Below are positions 43,504-52,177 of a stretch of DNA of 64,000 bases, in pieces (the stretch's first letter is position 1; every line of letters begins with the position of its first letter). Origin of the DNA: Leucobacter exalbidus. GTDB taxonomy: Bacteria; Actinomycetota; Actinomycetes; Actinomycetales; Microbacteriaceae. Under the pieces are notes generated by a model. The model did no database searches. It saw nothing but the letters and a program-made list of their open reading frames with translations, and had not been told where the DNA came from. The position numbers were made by a program, and so were the translations under genes. The stretch is taken from positions 1,054,001 to 1,118,000 of the forward strand of contig NZ_JAFIDA010000001.1 of NCBI RefSeq assembly GCF_017834145.1, in the 5' to 3' direction.

Positions 43504-44414
43504 GCTTCCTCGACATGTTTAATCAAGACCTCGTCACCTCGGTGATTCGGGCCCTGATTCCCATTCTGCTTGCGGCCCTGGGCGGCATGATCGCCGAGCG
43601 CGCCGGCATCTTCAACATCGGCCTCGAGGGCATGATTTTGATTGGCGCGTTCTGCGCCGTGACCGCGTCGTTCTTCACCCACAGCTGGTTGCTCGGCGTC
43701 ATTGCCGCGATGCTCGCCGGTGCGCTTTTCGCGCTGATTCTGGGTTACGGGGCGGTGTATCGCAAGGGCGACCCGATTGTGCTCGCCATCGCCATGAATA
43801 TTTTGGCGCTGGGCATGACGAGCTTCTTGCTCGTCGCGATCTTCGATGTGCAGGGTGTGTTCCAAGACCCGGGCATCGTGGGCATTCCCGTGTGGCGCAT
43901 TCCGGTGCTCGCCGATATTCCCTACCTCGGGGCGCTTTTCTCGCTGACCCCGCTCGGGTACCTCGCGCTGCTGCTCGTACCGACGCTATGGATCGTGCTT
44001 TTCCGCACGCCCCTCGGCCTGCGCCTGCGCGGGGTGGGCGAACGCCCCCTCGCCGCGGCGACGCTCGGCGTGAAGCCTGAGCGTTACCAACTGGGCGCTG
44101 TGCTCGCCTCGGGTGCGCTTGCGGGCCTCGGCGGCGCGCAACTCGCCCTTGGTAACGTGGTGCTGTTCACCGAGAATATGTCTTCTGGCCGCGGCTGGAT
44201 CGCCGTCGTCGCCGTGATGCTCGCGCGTGCGCACCCCGTGGGCGTGCTCGGTGCAGCGGTGCTCTTCGGCTTCGCTGACGCGCTTGGCTTCAGGCTGCAG
44301 ATTCTTGGCTTGCCGCCGCAGCTCACTGACGCTGCGCCCTACGTGGTCACGCTGATCGTGTTGATCTTCACGAGCCGCCGGTTCCGCAAGCCGCGTGAGG
44401 CGGCGCTCGCGTGA
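43500..44414 (+). CDS. Nucleoside-type ABC importer permease 2
   Basis: This 304-aa BPD_transp_2 permease has about eight to nine helices and the family elements GGMIAERAGIFNIGLEGMIL near residue 30 and GLRLRGVGERPLAAATLGV near 175, the latter being the ATPase-contacting loop. The ATG overlaps the preceding stop by 4 nt, and its stop overlaps the cupin gene's GTG by 4 nt. Confidence 0.94.
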   Translation: MSFLDMFNQDLVTSVIRALIPILLAALGGMIAERAGIFNIGLEGMILIGAFCAVTASFFTHSWLLGVIAAMLAGALFALILGYGAVYRKGDPIVLAIAMNILALGMTSFLLVAIFDVQGVFQDPGIVGIPVWRIPVLADIPYLGALFSLTPLGYLALLLVPTLWIVLFRTPLGLRLRGVGERPLAAATLGVKPERYQLGAVLASGALAGLGGAQLALGNVVLFTENMSSGRGWIAVVAVMLARAHPVGVLGAAVLFGFADALGFRLQILGLPPQLTDAAPYVVTLIVLIFTSRRFRKPREAALA

Positions 44415-44950
44415 TCGAGGCCTCACCTGCGGGTGGAGACCTCGGCACGTCTGAGGTCTCTCCCCCCGCGGCGCTCCCTGCTACTCTCCCAGAGCTTCCC
44501 GCCGAGGCGGCGCACTGGGTTGAGCTACTCGAGCTCGCACCGCTCGAACACGAGGGCGGGCTGTTTCGGCAGATGCACCTCGATGCGCACTCCAGCGCGA
44601 TCTATTATCTGCTCGCCGACCCCGATTTCTCGGCGCTGCACTCGCTGAACTCGGTCGAGGTGTACCACTGGTACGCGGGCGCGCCGTTGCAGCTGTTGCT
44701 ACTGCACCCCGACGGCCGCATCGAGCAGCCGGTGCTCGGCCCTGATGCCGCCGCGGGCCAGCGGCCGCAGATCGTCGTGGGCCCGGGTGTGATGCAGGGA
44801 TCAAGCTCCGCCGGATCATGGAGCCTCGTCGGCACCACCATGTCTCCCCCGTTCGACTGGAACGGGTTTCAGCTCGGTGACCGCGCCACACTGCAGGAAC
44901 AGTACCCGGAGGCGAGCGCGCGGATCGTTTCGCTGACCCGCCTGCACTAA
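44411..44950 (+). CDS. Cupin domain protein (DUF985, Cupin_5 type)
   Basis: These 179 aa match the DUF985 cupins: GGLFRQMHLD near residue 42, IYYLLADPDFSALHSLNSVEVYHWYAG near 60, LGPDAAAGQRPQIVVGPGVMQGS near 110, and a closing GTTMSPPFDWNGFQLGDR. The family is thought to bind sugar-like ligands or a metal, but its reaction is not established. Being last in the mtnA/BMP operon with a 4-nt overlap suggests it acts on, or senses, the imported compound or its sugar product. Confidence 0.88.
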   Translation: MIEASPAGGDLGTSEVSPPAALPATLPELPAEAAHWVELLELAPLEHEGGLFRQMHLDAHSSAIYYLLADPDFSALHSLNSVEVYHWYAGAPLQLLLLHPDGRIEQPVLGPDAAAGQRPQIVVGPGVMQGSSSAGSWSLVGTTMSPPFDWNGFQLGDRATLQEQYPEASARIVSLTRLH

Positions 44951-45042
44951 ACATCAGACGTTTTGTCGTGACCTTCCTACGCGTCAGCTGCATGTTTACC
45001 GCATTCCCACATATGTAGCCTGATATTTGCGTGCTTCGGCGT

Positions 45043-45048
45043 TAATGT
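45043..45048 (+). promoter_or_regulatory. -10 box TAATGT, leaderless promoter of the TetR-type gene
   Basis: TAATGT lies 6 nt before the ATG at 45055. A -35-like TGATAT lies 16 bp further upstream (45021-45026). Confidence 0.5.
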
Positions 45049-45054
45049 AGAGCC

Positions 45055-45630
45055 ATGACCGACGCAAGAATCGTACGCACGCGTGCATCGCTGCACGCAG
45101 CAGTGCTGCAGCTCGCCGCAACAAAACCCGCCACCGAAATCACGGTGTCAGAGCTTGCGGTCGCCGCAGACATTAACCGCGTCACTTTTTACAAGCACTA
45201 CCTGACGCCCGGTGAAGCTCTGCGAGAGGCCCTCACCCAAGATCTCACGCAAGCACGCACCACCGCACTCTCGTCACTCGCTGAGGCCGAGCCGCGTGAC
45301 GCCTTTCTGGCAACGCTGAACCTCGCCCTCGATCACATCGAGCGGCACCGCGCGATCTACACGTTCAGCTTCACGGCGCCCGACGACGGCACCGGCATGT
45401 ACGTGCTCGCAACACACTTCACGAGCATCGTGCGCATGTACCTCGATGCGCGCCTCACTCTGCCGCCGCCCCTGCCCGAGTTCGACCCGCAGCTGTTGGC
45501 CAGCCTGATTGGCACCGGCTTTGTGGGCCCAGTGTTCCTGTGGCTGACGTCTGGCCGGCACGACCGCGAAGATCTCATCAAGACGCTCTCGGTACTCACC
45601 CCCGAATGGTGGTTTCCGCAGGCCTCATAG
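45055..45630 (+). CDS. TetR/AcrR family transcriptional regulator
   Basis: The product has 191 aa. The N-terminal TetR DNA-binding domain covers about residues 8-55, with helix-turn-helix ITVSELAVAADINRVTFYKHYLT. The C-terminal ligand/dimer domain is helical and not assignable to a known ligand class. Its stop overlaps the convergent CPBP gene by 6 nt. The target may be the nucleoside-type operon upstream or the CPBP gene; no operator can be assigned. Confidence 0.92.
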   Translation: MTDARIVRTRASLHAAVLQLAATKPATEITVSELAVAADINRVTFYKHYLTPGEALREALTQDLTQARTTALSSLAEAEPRDAFLATLNLALDHIERHRAIYTFSFTAPDDGTGMYVLATHFTSIVRMYLDARLTLPPPLPEFDPQLLASLIGTGFVGPVFLWLTSGRHDREDLIKTLSVLTPEWWFPQAS

Positions 45631-46665
45631 GTCGGTGGTCGCCGGCGCATTATCCGCTGGCTCAGTGCGCTCTGGCTCGTTGTGCTCCGGATCATGGCGC
45701 ACAGGTGCATTGCGCGGCAGTTCATTGCGCGCTGGTGCAAGTTCGGGCTGTATGCGCAGCTGACCGGTGAGCGTGAGCACCAGCACGATCAGGGCGACCA
45801 CGATCCATCCGGCTGCCCCGGCCACGGTCACGAGCTCGACACGCACTTCGCTGCCGACGGCCGCGAACAGCATGACAAGACCTCCGGTGGTGTTCAGCGC
45901 GCCGTGCGCGATGACGGCGGGCCATACCGATCCCGAGCGCAGTCGCAGCCAGCCAAACAGCACGCCCCACAGCACGCAGTTCACCGTCATCAGGGCGACC
46001 CCGCGCCAGTCAAACAGCCCGTAGTTGTGGCCGAGCAGCGTCAGCGGAGCATGCCACACGCCCCAGATCGCCCCGCTCAGCAGCAGCGCGGGCCAGGTGC
46101 CCAGCGGGCGCAACGCGGGCAGCAACCATCCCCGCCAACCCAGCTCTTCACCGAACGCGAGCAGCGAGTTGGGCAAGATGGCGGCGATGGGCATGAGCGC
46201 GATCTGCACCGCAATCAGCAGACCCGCGGGTGGCAGCACGCTGGCTTCCATGCCCGCGGGCAGGGCCGCTTCGTTGAGGGCAACGAAGCCCGAGAAGTTG
46301 ACGAGGTCAAGCTCCACCCAGCCCAGGAGCGCGGCCACAGCCACCGACGCAAACCCGATGGCGATCGAGCCGAACAGGGCGGCTACGGTGAGCCAGACAA
46401 CGCGTTTGGCGGGGCGCAGCGGCCACAGCCCAAGAAACCGTGCGCGATGGGTGCGCGGCGCGCGCATCACAAACACCACGATGATGGTCGCGATTGCGGG
46501 TGTCAGCATCATCACCGGCGCCAGAATCGCCGAGAGAATCTGCGTGCTCGGCGCTGAGAGATCGGAAAGCCACAGCGGCAGCGCGGCCAGCCAGGCGAGC
46601 CCGTAGGCCAGCACCACGAAGAGGGCGACGGCGCCCCATCGCACCCGAGTAGTCTGCGTGGCCAT
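45625..46665 (-). CDS. CPBP family intramembrane metalloprotease
   Basis: This 346-aa polytopic protein has about eight helices. The catalytic motif is complete: FGEELGWRGWLLP near residue 172 (EExxxR), then GAIWGVWHAPLTLLGHNYG near 205 (His), and a third conserved region IAHGALNTTGG near 255. The C-terminal 45 residues are a charged, repetitive tail (PEHNEPERTEPADNAP) that probably extends into the cytoplasm. Substrate unknown. The gene converges on the TetR gene with a 6-nt overlap. Confidence 0.9.
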   Translation of the reverse strand: MATQTTRVRWGAVALFVVLAYGLAWLAALPLWLSDLSAPSTQILSAILAPVMMLTPAIATIIVVFVMRAPRTHRARFLGLWPLRPAKRVVWLTVAALFGSIAIGFASVAVAALLGWVELDLVNFSGFVALNEAALPAGMEASVLPPAGLLIAVQIALMPIAAILPNSLLAFGEELGWRGWLLPALRPLGTWPALLLSGAIWGVWHAPLTLLGHNYGLFDWRGVALMTVNCVLWGVLFGWLRLRSGSVWPAVIAHGALNTTGGLVMLFAAVGSEVRVELVTVAGAAGWIVVALIVLVLTLTGQLRIQPELAPARNELPRNAPVRHDPEHNEPERTEPADNAPATTDL

Positions 46666-46726
46666 CAGGGCACCCCTTGCATCTTCATCGACTGTTGTTC
46701 TACCCAGCCTAGCAATGCGGGTGCGG

Positions 46727-46769
46727 CGAAAAGAAAAATGCCCGGCGCCTCGAAAGAGGCGCCGGGCAT
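46727..46769 (-). terminator. Rho-independent terminator of the glutaryl-CoA dehydrogenase operon
   Basis: A perfect 14-bp stem (46738-46751 with 46756-46769) with a GAAA/TTTC tetraloop is followed on the minus strand by TTTTTCTTTTC. It lies 23 nt after the dehydrogenase stop. Confidence 0.93.
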
Positions 46770-46791
46770 GATCCGGAACGTAAACCTAAGG

Positions 46792-47955
46792 TTAGAACGC
46801 GGCGATGCCCGTGAGCGCGCGACCAATCACGAGCTGGTGTACCTCGTCGGTGCCCTCATAGGTGCGTACCGACTCGAGGTTCGCCATGTGGCGCATCACC
46901 GGGAAATCACTCGTGATGCCATCGCCACCCAGAATCGAACGGCAGTTACCGGCGATCTTGATGGCCTCGCGCACGTTATTGAGTTTGCCGACCGAGATCT
47001 GCGCGTGGGGCAACGTGCCGGCATCCTTCAACCGGCCCAGGTGCAACGCCACGAGCAGACCCTTCTGGTACTCCACAAACATGTCGGCGAGCTGCGCCTG
47101 GATCAGCTGCTTGCCACCAATCGGAGCACCAAACACCTGGCGGGTCTGCGACCGCTCAACCGCGGCCTCAAGGCATGAACGCGCCGCGCCCATCACACCC
47201 CAGGCGATGCCGTAGCGGGCCTCGTTGAGGCACTTAAACGGCGACGACAGGCCCTTTGATCCGGGGAGGATCGCGTCGAGGGGCAGGCGAACATCGGTGA
47301 GCTCGATCTCGGTCTGCAACGACGCACGCATCGACAGCTTGTTCTCGATCGCGGTCGCCTTGAACCCGGGGGTGTTCGTGGGCACAACGAAACCACGCAC
47401 GATGCCCTCGTCGTCCTTCGCCCAGATCACACCGACCGTGGCGATGGTGGCGAGGCCGATCCACCGCTTCTTACCGTTGAGGACCCAGCTGTCGCCATCA
47501 CGGCGGGCAGTCGTGATCATCGTGTTGGGGTCAGAACCACCCTGGGGCTCGGTGAGCCCGAAGAACCCGATCGCTTCGCCGCGACCCATGGCGGGCAGCC
47601 ACTGCTGCTTCTGATCTTCTGAACCAAACTTGTAGATCGCGCCCATCGCGAGCGACCCCTGCACCGACAATGCGGTACGGAAGCCCGAGTCAACGGCTTC
47701 GAACTCCATCGCGACGAGACCGTACGCGACTGACGAGGCACCCTTCAGGCCGTACCCGTCCATGTACATGCCGAATGCACCGAACTCGCCCACCTCGGGG
47801 AGCAGCTCGACGGGCAGGCGGCGATCTTCGAACGCCTGGTCAATGATCGGCTTGATGCGGGTCTGCGCGAACTCGCGGGCCTTGAGCTGCCATTCGCGCT
47901 CTTCCTCTGTGACATAGTCTGCAACGTCGAAGAGCTGATCAATCGTGGTGGTCAT
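46792..47955 (-). CDS. Glutaryl-CoA dehydrogenase-like acyl-CoA dehydrogenase
   Basis: This 387-aa FAD enzyme is closest in appearance to glutaryl-CoA dehydrogenase, which oxidises and decarboxylates glutaryl-CoA to crotonyl-CoA. FFGLTEPQGGSDP near residue 137 binds FAD, RWIGLATIATVGVIWA near 170 follows, and the catalytic Glu is in RTYEGTDEVHQL near 368. It is the second gene after a class III CoA-transferase (85-nt gap), the pair needed to activate and degrade glutarate. Other acyl-CoA substrates cannot be excluded. A strong terminator ends the operon. Confidence 0.9.
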   Translation of the reverse strand: MTTTIDQLFDVADYVTEEEREWQLKAREFAQTRIKPIIDQAFEDRRLPVELLPEVGEFGAFGMYMDGYGLKGASSVAYGLVAMEFEAVDSGFRTALSVQGSLAMGAIYKFGSEDQKQQWLPAMGRGEAIGFFGLTEPQGGSDPNTMITTARRDGDSWVLNGKKRWIGLATIATVGVIWAKDDEGIVRGFVVPTNTPGFKATAIENKLSMRASLQTEIELTDVRLPLDAILPGSKGLSSPFKCLNEARYGIAWGVMGAARSCLEAAVERSQTRQVFGAPIGGKQLIQAQLADMFVEYQKGLLVALHLGRLKDAGTLPHAQISVGKLNNVREAIKIAGNCRSILGGDGITSDFPVMRHMANLESVRTYEGTDEVHQLVIGRALTGIAAF

Positions 47956-48040
47956 GCGGGTGTCCTAACTCATAAAGGGTGCGAACTCAAAGAATTCTGA
48001 AGGTGTGAAGAGTGATGAAGTGCGGGGTTGCTGGCGCGGG

Positions 48041-49240
48041 TTAGCGCGCGAGCCACTGCGCGTCTTGGTGCTCGCCGATGCCGGGCGGCGGGGCCTGGTA
48101 GGTCGCGGGCGTGCCCGAGAGCGAGATCGGCAGCGCGACCGAGTTGAGGGTCTGGGCCGATCCGTCGGGGGCGGTCGCCGCGGTGCTCACGACGGTGCCG
48201 AGGCCGAGCGACTGGGCCAGCTCAAACGCCTGGCCGATCGTGTTCACGCGGCCGGCCGGAATGTTTGCCGCGGTGAATGCGTCGATCCATTCCTGGGCGG
48301 GTCGCGTGCGCAGCGCCGCTTCGAGCGCGGTCTTCAGCGCATCACGGTTTGCGACGCGGGAAGGGTTGTTCACGAAGCGTTCGTCGGTGGCCAGCTCGGG
48401 GCTACCAATGACCTCGCACAGGCGAGCGAACTGCCCGTCGGTGCCCACGGCAAGCGCGAGCGCTTGGTCTGCGGCGTGGAAGGTTTCGTAGGGCGCGATC
48501 GATGGGTGCGCGTTACCCATGCGCTGCGGTGAGACCCCCGTCTCAAGCGTCGATGACGCCTGGTTGGCGAGCGCCGACAGCAGCGAACCGAGCAGCGTCA
48601 CCTTCACGTGCTGGCCCTGACCCGCGGTCGCCGAGTCAGCGGTGTCGCGGGCACGCAGTGCGGCCTGGATGCCGATGACCGAGTTCAACCCGGTGAGCAC
48701 ATCGACGAGCGCGACACCCACTTTGGTGGGTTCACCGCCCGCCGCATCGGCCTGGCCGGTGATGCTCATGAGGCCACCCACGGCCTGCACCAGCAGGTCG
48801 TAACCGGGGAGGTCGCGCCCGGCGTCATCGCCAAACCCCGAGATTGAGCAGTAGACGACGCCCGGGTTTGCCGCCGCGACCTCGTCATAGCCGAGGCCGA
48901 AGCGGGTCATCGTGCCAGGCTTAAAGTTTTCGATGACCACGTCGGCGGTGCGGGCGAGCTCGCGGGCCCGCTCAAGGCCCTCTTCGCTGCGCAGGTCACA
49001 CACGACCGATCGCTTGCCGCGGTTCACCCCGGCAAAGTAGGTGCTCTGCCCGATGGCGTTAGTCGGCGGGTTCCACTGCCTGGTGCCGTCGCCCTCGGGG
49101 CTCTCAATTTTGATCACGTCTGCGCCCAAATCGGCGAGAATCATCGTTGCGTGCGGCCCGGCCAGCACGCGCGAAAAGTCAGCGACCCGAATACCTGCCA
49201 GCGCGCCGCCTGCGACGCCCTGTTCTCCGTTGATTGACAC
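48041..49240 (-). CDS. Class III CoA-transferase (CaiB/BaiF family)
   Basis: These 399 aa have the CaiB/BaiF fold: GALAGIRVADFSRVLAGPHATMILADLGADVIKIE at the N-terminus, RGKRSVVCDLRSEEGLERA near 70, and the catalytic Asp in PGYDLLVQAVGGLMSITG near residue 150. It moves CoA between carboxylates; with the adjacent dehydrogenase, glutarate (with succinyl-CoA as donor, as in human SUGCT) is a reasonable guess. GTG 49240 is chosen because GAGGAAG lies 7 nt upstream; the frame extends far upstream into the divergent regulator gene and is not coding there. Confidence 0.9.
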   Translation of the reverse strand: MSINGEQGVAGGALAGIRVADFSRVLAGPHATMILADLGADVIKIESPEGDGTRQWNPPTNAIGQSTYFAGVNRGKRSVVCDLRSEEGLERARELARTADVVIENFKPGTMTRFGLGYDEVAAANPGVVYCSISGFGDDAGRDLPGYDLLVQAVGGLMSITGQADAAGGEPTKVGVALVDVLTGLNSVIGIQAALRARDTADSATAGQGQHVKVTLLGSLLSALANQASSTLETGVSPQRMGNAHPSIAPYETFHAADQALALAVGTDGQFARLCEVIGSPELATDERFVNNPSRVANRDALKTALEAALRTRPAQEWIDAFTAANIPAGRVNTIGQAFELAQSLGLGTVVSTAATAPDGSAQTLNSVALPISLSGTPATYQAPPPGIGEHQDAQWLAR

Positions 49241-49363
49241 AGTTCTTCCTCGCATCATGTTGCACGTGCGGTGCGAGGGAGCGCACCGCGTTACGCTCAG
49301 TCTAGGCCGATCGCCCGCCAAACAACTCACACAATTGCACACTCTGCAGGCGCCCGGTCGTGC

Positions 49364-49369
49364 AAGAAT
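49364..49369 (+). promoter_or_regulatory. -10-like box AAGAAT, possible leaderless promoter of the PucR-type gene
   Basis: AAGAAT lies 6 nt before the ATG at 49376 with no Shine-Dalgarno. It matches TANNNT at all but the first base. Confidence 0.35.
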
Positions 49370-49375
49370 GACACC

Positions 49376-50893
49376 ATGGCCTTTCTGTCGCAGTTGCTTG
49401 CCCTGCCCGATCTCGGGCTTCGCCTCATCAAGCTGGGCCCCAACGATCCCGAGATCAGCTGGGTATCGACGACCGAACTCTTTGATCTTGGCGACTACCT
49501 CGACGGCGGCGAGGTGCTGCTCACCACCGGCCTCTCGTTCGCCCACAATGATCCGCGCTGGCGTGATTTTGTGGCGGGCCTCAGCCGCGCGCGCATCGCC
49601 GCAATCGGCTTTGGCATTGGCGTGAATCACGAAACAGTGCCGCCCGCGCTGGTGCTGGCGGCAACGCAGTATCGCGTGGCGCTGTTCGAGATTCCGCTTC
49701 CCACCCCGTTTGTGGCCATCAGCAAGGCCGCCGCCGGGCTGCTGCGCGCCGACGAACTGCGTGCAGCTCGCGGGGCGCTACAGGTGCAACAGCGGCTGCT
49801 TGACGGTGCCCGTGGCAATCAAGACCCGGCAGAGGTGCTCGCCGTGATCGCGCAGGCGACGGGGCGCCACCTCGCCCTCGTCACCACCGACGAGACCCTC
49901 GTGGCCAGCACGGCGGGGTTCGCCGCGCAGCAGGGCGAGATCGATTACATCTCGCTCGACCGCAACAATACGCTGCGCTTGGGCATCACGGGCGATACCC
50001 CGCTCACGCCCGAGGGCAACGCGATTATCGCGGCCGGATCAATGGTGCTCGGCCTCGGCCTGCACGGCGGCCGCTCTGATGAGCAGCGTGAACGTGAGCG
50101 CTGGGAGCGCCTCGCCACCGGGCTGCTCGAGGGCACGCACGGGCCCGATGTACTCGAAATTCTCTCGCCCTCGATGCCGCGGGCACAGTTTCCCGCCCGC
50201 GTGCGCGCCATCGCGGTGCAGGGCGGCTCTGAAGACGTTTCGGCCTGGCGCAAGCGACCACTCAGCGGGCTCGACCGGCTCGTGGCCGCCGATGCCACGG
50301 CGCCGCGCGCACCCGGTCTGAGCCTGGCCTGGCAGGTGTGCCCCGATACCACCGAGGATCTCGATCGGGCACTCGCGGCCGCCGCTGAGCACGGGCTCGA
50401 CGCCGTGGTGGGGCGGGCGGTGCCCACCGATCACGCCCCCGCGAGCCGGCGCTCGGCCGCAGGCCGCCTGCGCGCCCTCTCCCCCACCGAACCGCTCTAT
50501 CGCGCACCCCGCGTGCCCACGGTGGTGTGGGCCGACCGCGACGCCCCCGTGTTCGAGGCGCTCGTGAGCCTCACCGAATCTGGCGCCGCGCGTGCACTGG
50601 GCGCGCAGGTGCTGGGGCCGCTGTCGCGCTACGACGCCGCGGCCTCGCCTTCGGGCACCGGTCTCGATCAGCCGCTGCCCGCGACCGACCGCGAGCTGCT
50701 GCGCGACACCCTCACCGCCGTCATCGAACACGACGGCCAGCGGGGCCCCGCGGCGGCCTCACTCGGCATTCACCGCAACACCCTGCGCTACCGCATCACG
50801 CGCATCGAGCGGCTCACCGATCGCTCGCTCGCTGACCCCGATGACCGCTCAGAGCTGTGGTTTGCGCTGCGGCTCGAAAACCTCGACGCATAA
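49376..50893 (+). CDS. PucR family transcriptional regulator
   Basis: The product has 505 aa: an N-terminal PucR ligand domain (LLALPDLGLRLIKLGPNDPE, LGDYLDGGEVLLTTGLSF, to about residue 125), a central GGDEF-like/CdaR region, and a C-terminal helix-turn-helix of the HTH_30 type (HDGQRGPAAASLGIHRNTLRYRITRIERL near residue 465). PucR proteins activate catabolic operons in response to pathway compounds. It diverges from the CoA-transferase/dehydrogenase operon across 135 nt, so it is the likely regulator of that operon. The next gene is convergent, 60 nt away. Confidence 0.92.
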   Translation: MAFLSQLLALPDLGLRLIKLGPNDPEISWVSTTELFDLGDYLDGGEVLLTTGLSFAHNDPRWRDFVAGLSRARIAAIGFGIGVNHETVPPALVLAATQYRVALFEIPLPTPFVAISKAAAGLLRADELRAARGALQVQQRLLDGARGNQDPAEVLAVIAQATGRHLALVTTDETLVASTAGFAAQQGEIDYISLDRNNTLRLGITGDTPLTPEGNAIIAAGSMVLGLGLHGGRSDEQRERERWERLATGLLEGTHGPDVLEILSPSMPRAQFPARVRAIAVQGGSEDVSAWRKRPLSGLDRLVAADATAPRAPGLSLAWQVCPDTTEDLDRALAAAAEHGLDAVVGRAVPTDHAPASRRSAAGRLRALSPTEPLYRAPRVPTVVWADRDAPVFEALVSLTESGAARALGAQVLGPLSRYDAAASPSGTGLDQPLPATDRELLRDTLTAVIEHDGQRGPAAASLGIHRNTLRYRITRIERLTDRSLADPDDRSELWFALRLENLDA

Positions 50894-50952
50894 ACTTCGA
50901 CGCTTCACGCCAGGGCGTGCGGCGCACGATCGCTCAGAACCCTGCGGTAATT

Positions 50953-51606
50953 TCAGTACAGCAAGAACTGGGCGGTGCCGCTGCCCTGCACCCCGGCCGC
51001 GACCGCGCGCAGGTGGTACGAGGCGCCGTCGCCGCCCACCGCTTCGCGTGGAATACCGTCGCCGCAGGTCTCGGCGCTTGAGCGGGTGCGATCCCACGTA
51101 ATCGTGTCGGTCTCAAGGGTTTGATCCGGATCAATAATCACCGCGAGCGTGGTCGCGTCTGCCTGGCAATCCTTCGAGCGCCACACCTGATCATTGCCGC
51201 TCGACACCGTCAGCTCCATGCCCGCGGTGCCCAGATCGGCGCTGCACGCCTCGCCCCCGGTGTTGCGCACCTTGAGCGAGAGCTGCGGGTTCTCGCCCGC
51301 GGCATAGGCGGCGTCGTCAGTGACGGGCAGCACCTGCAGCTGGCCGGCCTGGCACGCCGCAACGTCGTTCTTATCTTTCTTTTTTCCCTTGCCCGTATCG
51401 GTCAACGAGGTATCGGCGGTCTGCGCGGCCAGATCAGTGGGCACGTCAACCGTCGTGCCGCTCGTCACGTCGCTGTTTGAGCCCGGGCGCACAATGACCA
51501 GCACGACAACCGCGATAAACGCGATCAGAGCGGCCAACACGATCAGGCGGCGCATCACATAGACGCTGGCGGGCTTGGACCCCACGGGTTCGCGAAAGCT
51601 CGGCAT
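50953..51606 (-). CDS. Membrane-anchored protein of unknown function
   Basis: I do not recognise the family of these 217 aa. A membrane anchor lies near residues 19-41 (RRLIVLAALIAFIAVVVLVIV), then a Thr/Asp-rich linker, a short basic patch (GKGKKKDKND) and an external beta-type domain of about 130 residues with four cysteines, enough for two disulfides. Segments such as PQLSLKVRNTGGEAC and VWRSKDCQ recall immunoglobulin-like or BsuPI-type beta domains, but this is weak. It begins 4 nt after the GNAT gene's stop and has no own ribosome binding site, so translation is probably coupled. Confidence 0.8.
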   Translation of the reverse strand: MPSFREPVGSKPASVYVMRRLIVLAALIAFIAVVVLVIVRPGSNSDVTSGTTVDVPTDLAAQTADTSLTDTGKGKKKDKNDVAACQAGQLQVLPVTDDAAYAAGENPQLSLKVRNTGGEACSADLGTAGMELTVSSGNDQVWRSKDCQADATTLAVIIDPDQTLETDTITWDRTRSSAETCGDGIPREAVGGDGASYHLRAVAAGVQGSGTAQFLLY

Positions 51607-51610
51607 GGGG

Positions 51611-52171
51611 TCAGACGCTCTCGGGAGCCTGATCGAGGTGCTTAATCATGCGCGTATTGCCCAGCGTGTTGGGCTTCACCCGCGCGAGATCGAGAAACTC
51701 TGCCACGCCCTCATCGGTCGAGCGCAGCAGCTCAGCGTAGACGTCGGCCGCGACCAGCTCGCCGTCTTCCTGCACGTTTTCAAAGCCGTGGCGCTCAAAG
51801 AAAGCGGTTTCGAAGGTCAGGCAGAACAGTTCGGTGAGGCCCAGATCCCTGGCGCGTGTTTCGAGCGCGGTGAGCAGCCGGTGCCCCACTCCGTGGCCGA
51901 GCCAGTCGTCAGAAACGCCCAGTGTGCGCACCTCGCCCAGCTGATCCCACATCACGTGCACCGCGCCGTAGCCGATGACGGTCTCAACGCTGGTGCCTGA
52001 AGCAGTGCTGACCTGGCAGGCGACCAAGAACTCGGGCACCGCACCGTAGAGCGCCACCAAGTCTTTACCCAACAAGATTCGCCTGGTCACCAGCGGCTCC
52101 ATCAGTTCAACCATGCGCGGAACGTCGCCCGTGCGCGCGGGACGAATGAAGATTTCACCAGCATCGATCAT
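51611..52171 (-). CDS. GNAT acetyltransferase resembling actinobacterial N-acetylglutamate synthase (ArgA)
   Basis: These 186 aa form a GNAT domain: IRPARTGDVPRMVELMEPLV at the N-terminus, VIGYGAVHVMWDQLGEVRTLGV near residue 65, and the acetyl-CoA loop DDWLGHGVGHRLLTALE near 90. FFERHGFENVQED and KPNTLGNTRMIKHL follow. The pattern matches short ArgA proteins such as M. tuberculosis Rv2747 that make N-acetylglutamate for arginine synthesis. No other arg gene is in the window. The ATG is 6 nt after TAGGCT, which lies within a 14-bp inverted repeat. Confidence 0.85.
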   Translation of the reverse strand: MIDAGEIFIRPARTGDVPRMVELMEPLVTRRILLGKDLVALYGAVPEFLVACQVSTASGTSVETVIGYGAVHVMWDQLGEVRTLGVSDDWLGHGVGHRLLTALETRARDLGLTELFCLTFETAFFERHGFENVQEDGELVAADVYAELLRSTDEGVAEFLDLARVKPNTLGNTRMIKHLDQAPESV

Positions 52172-52177
52172 GAGTAC

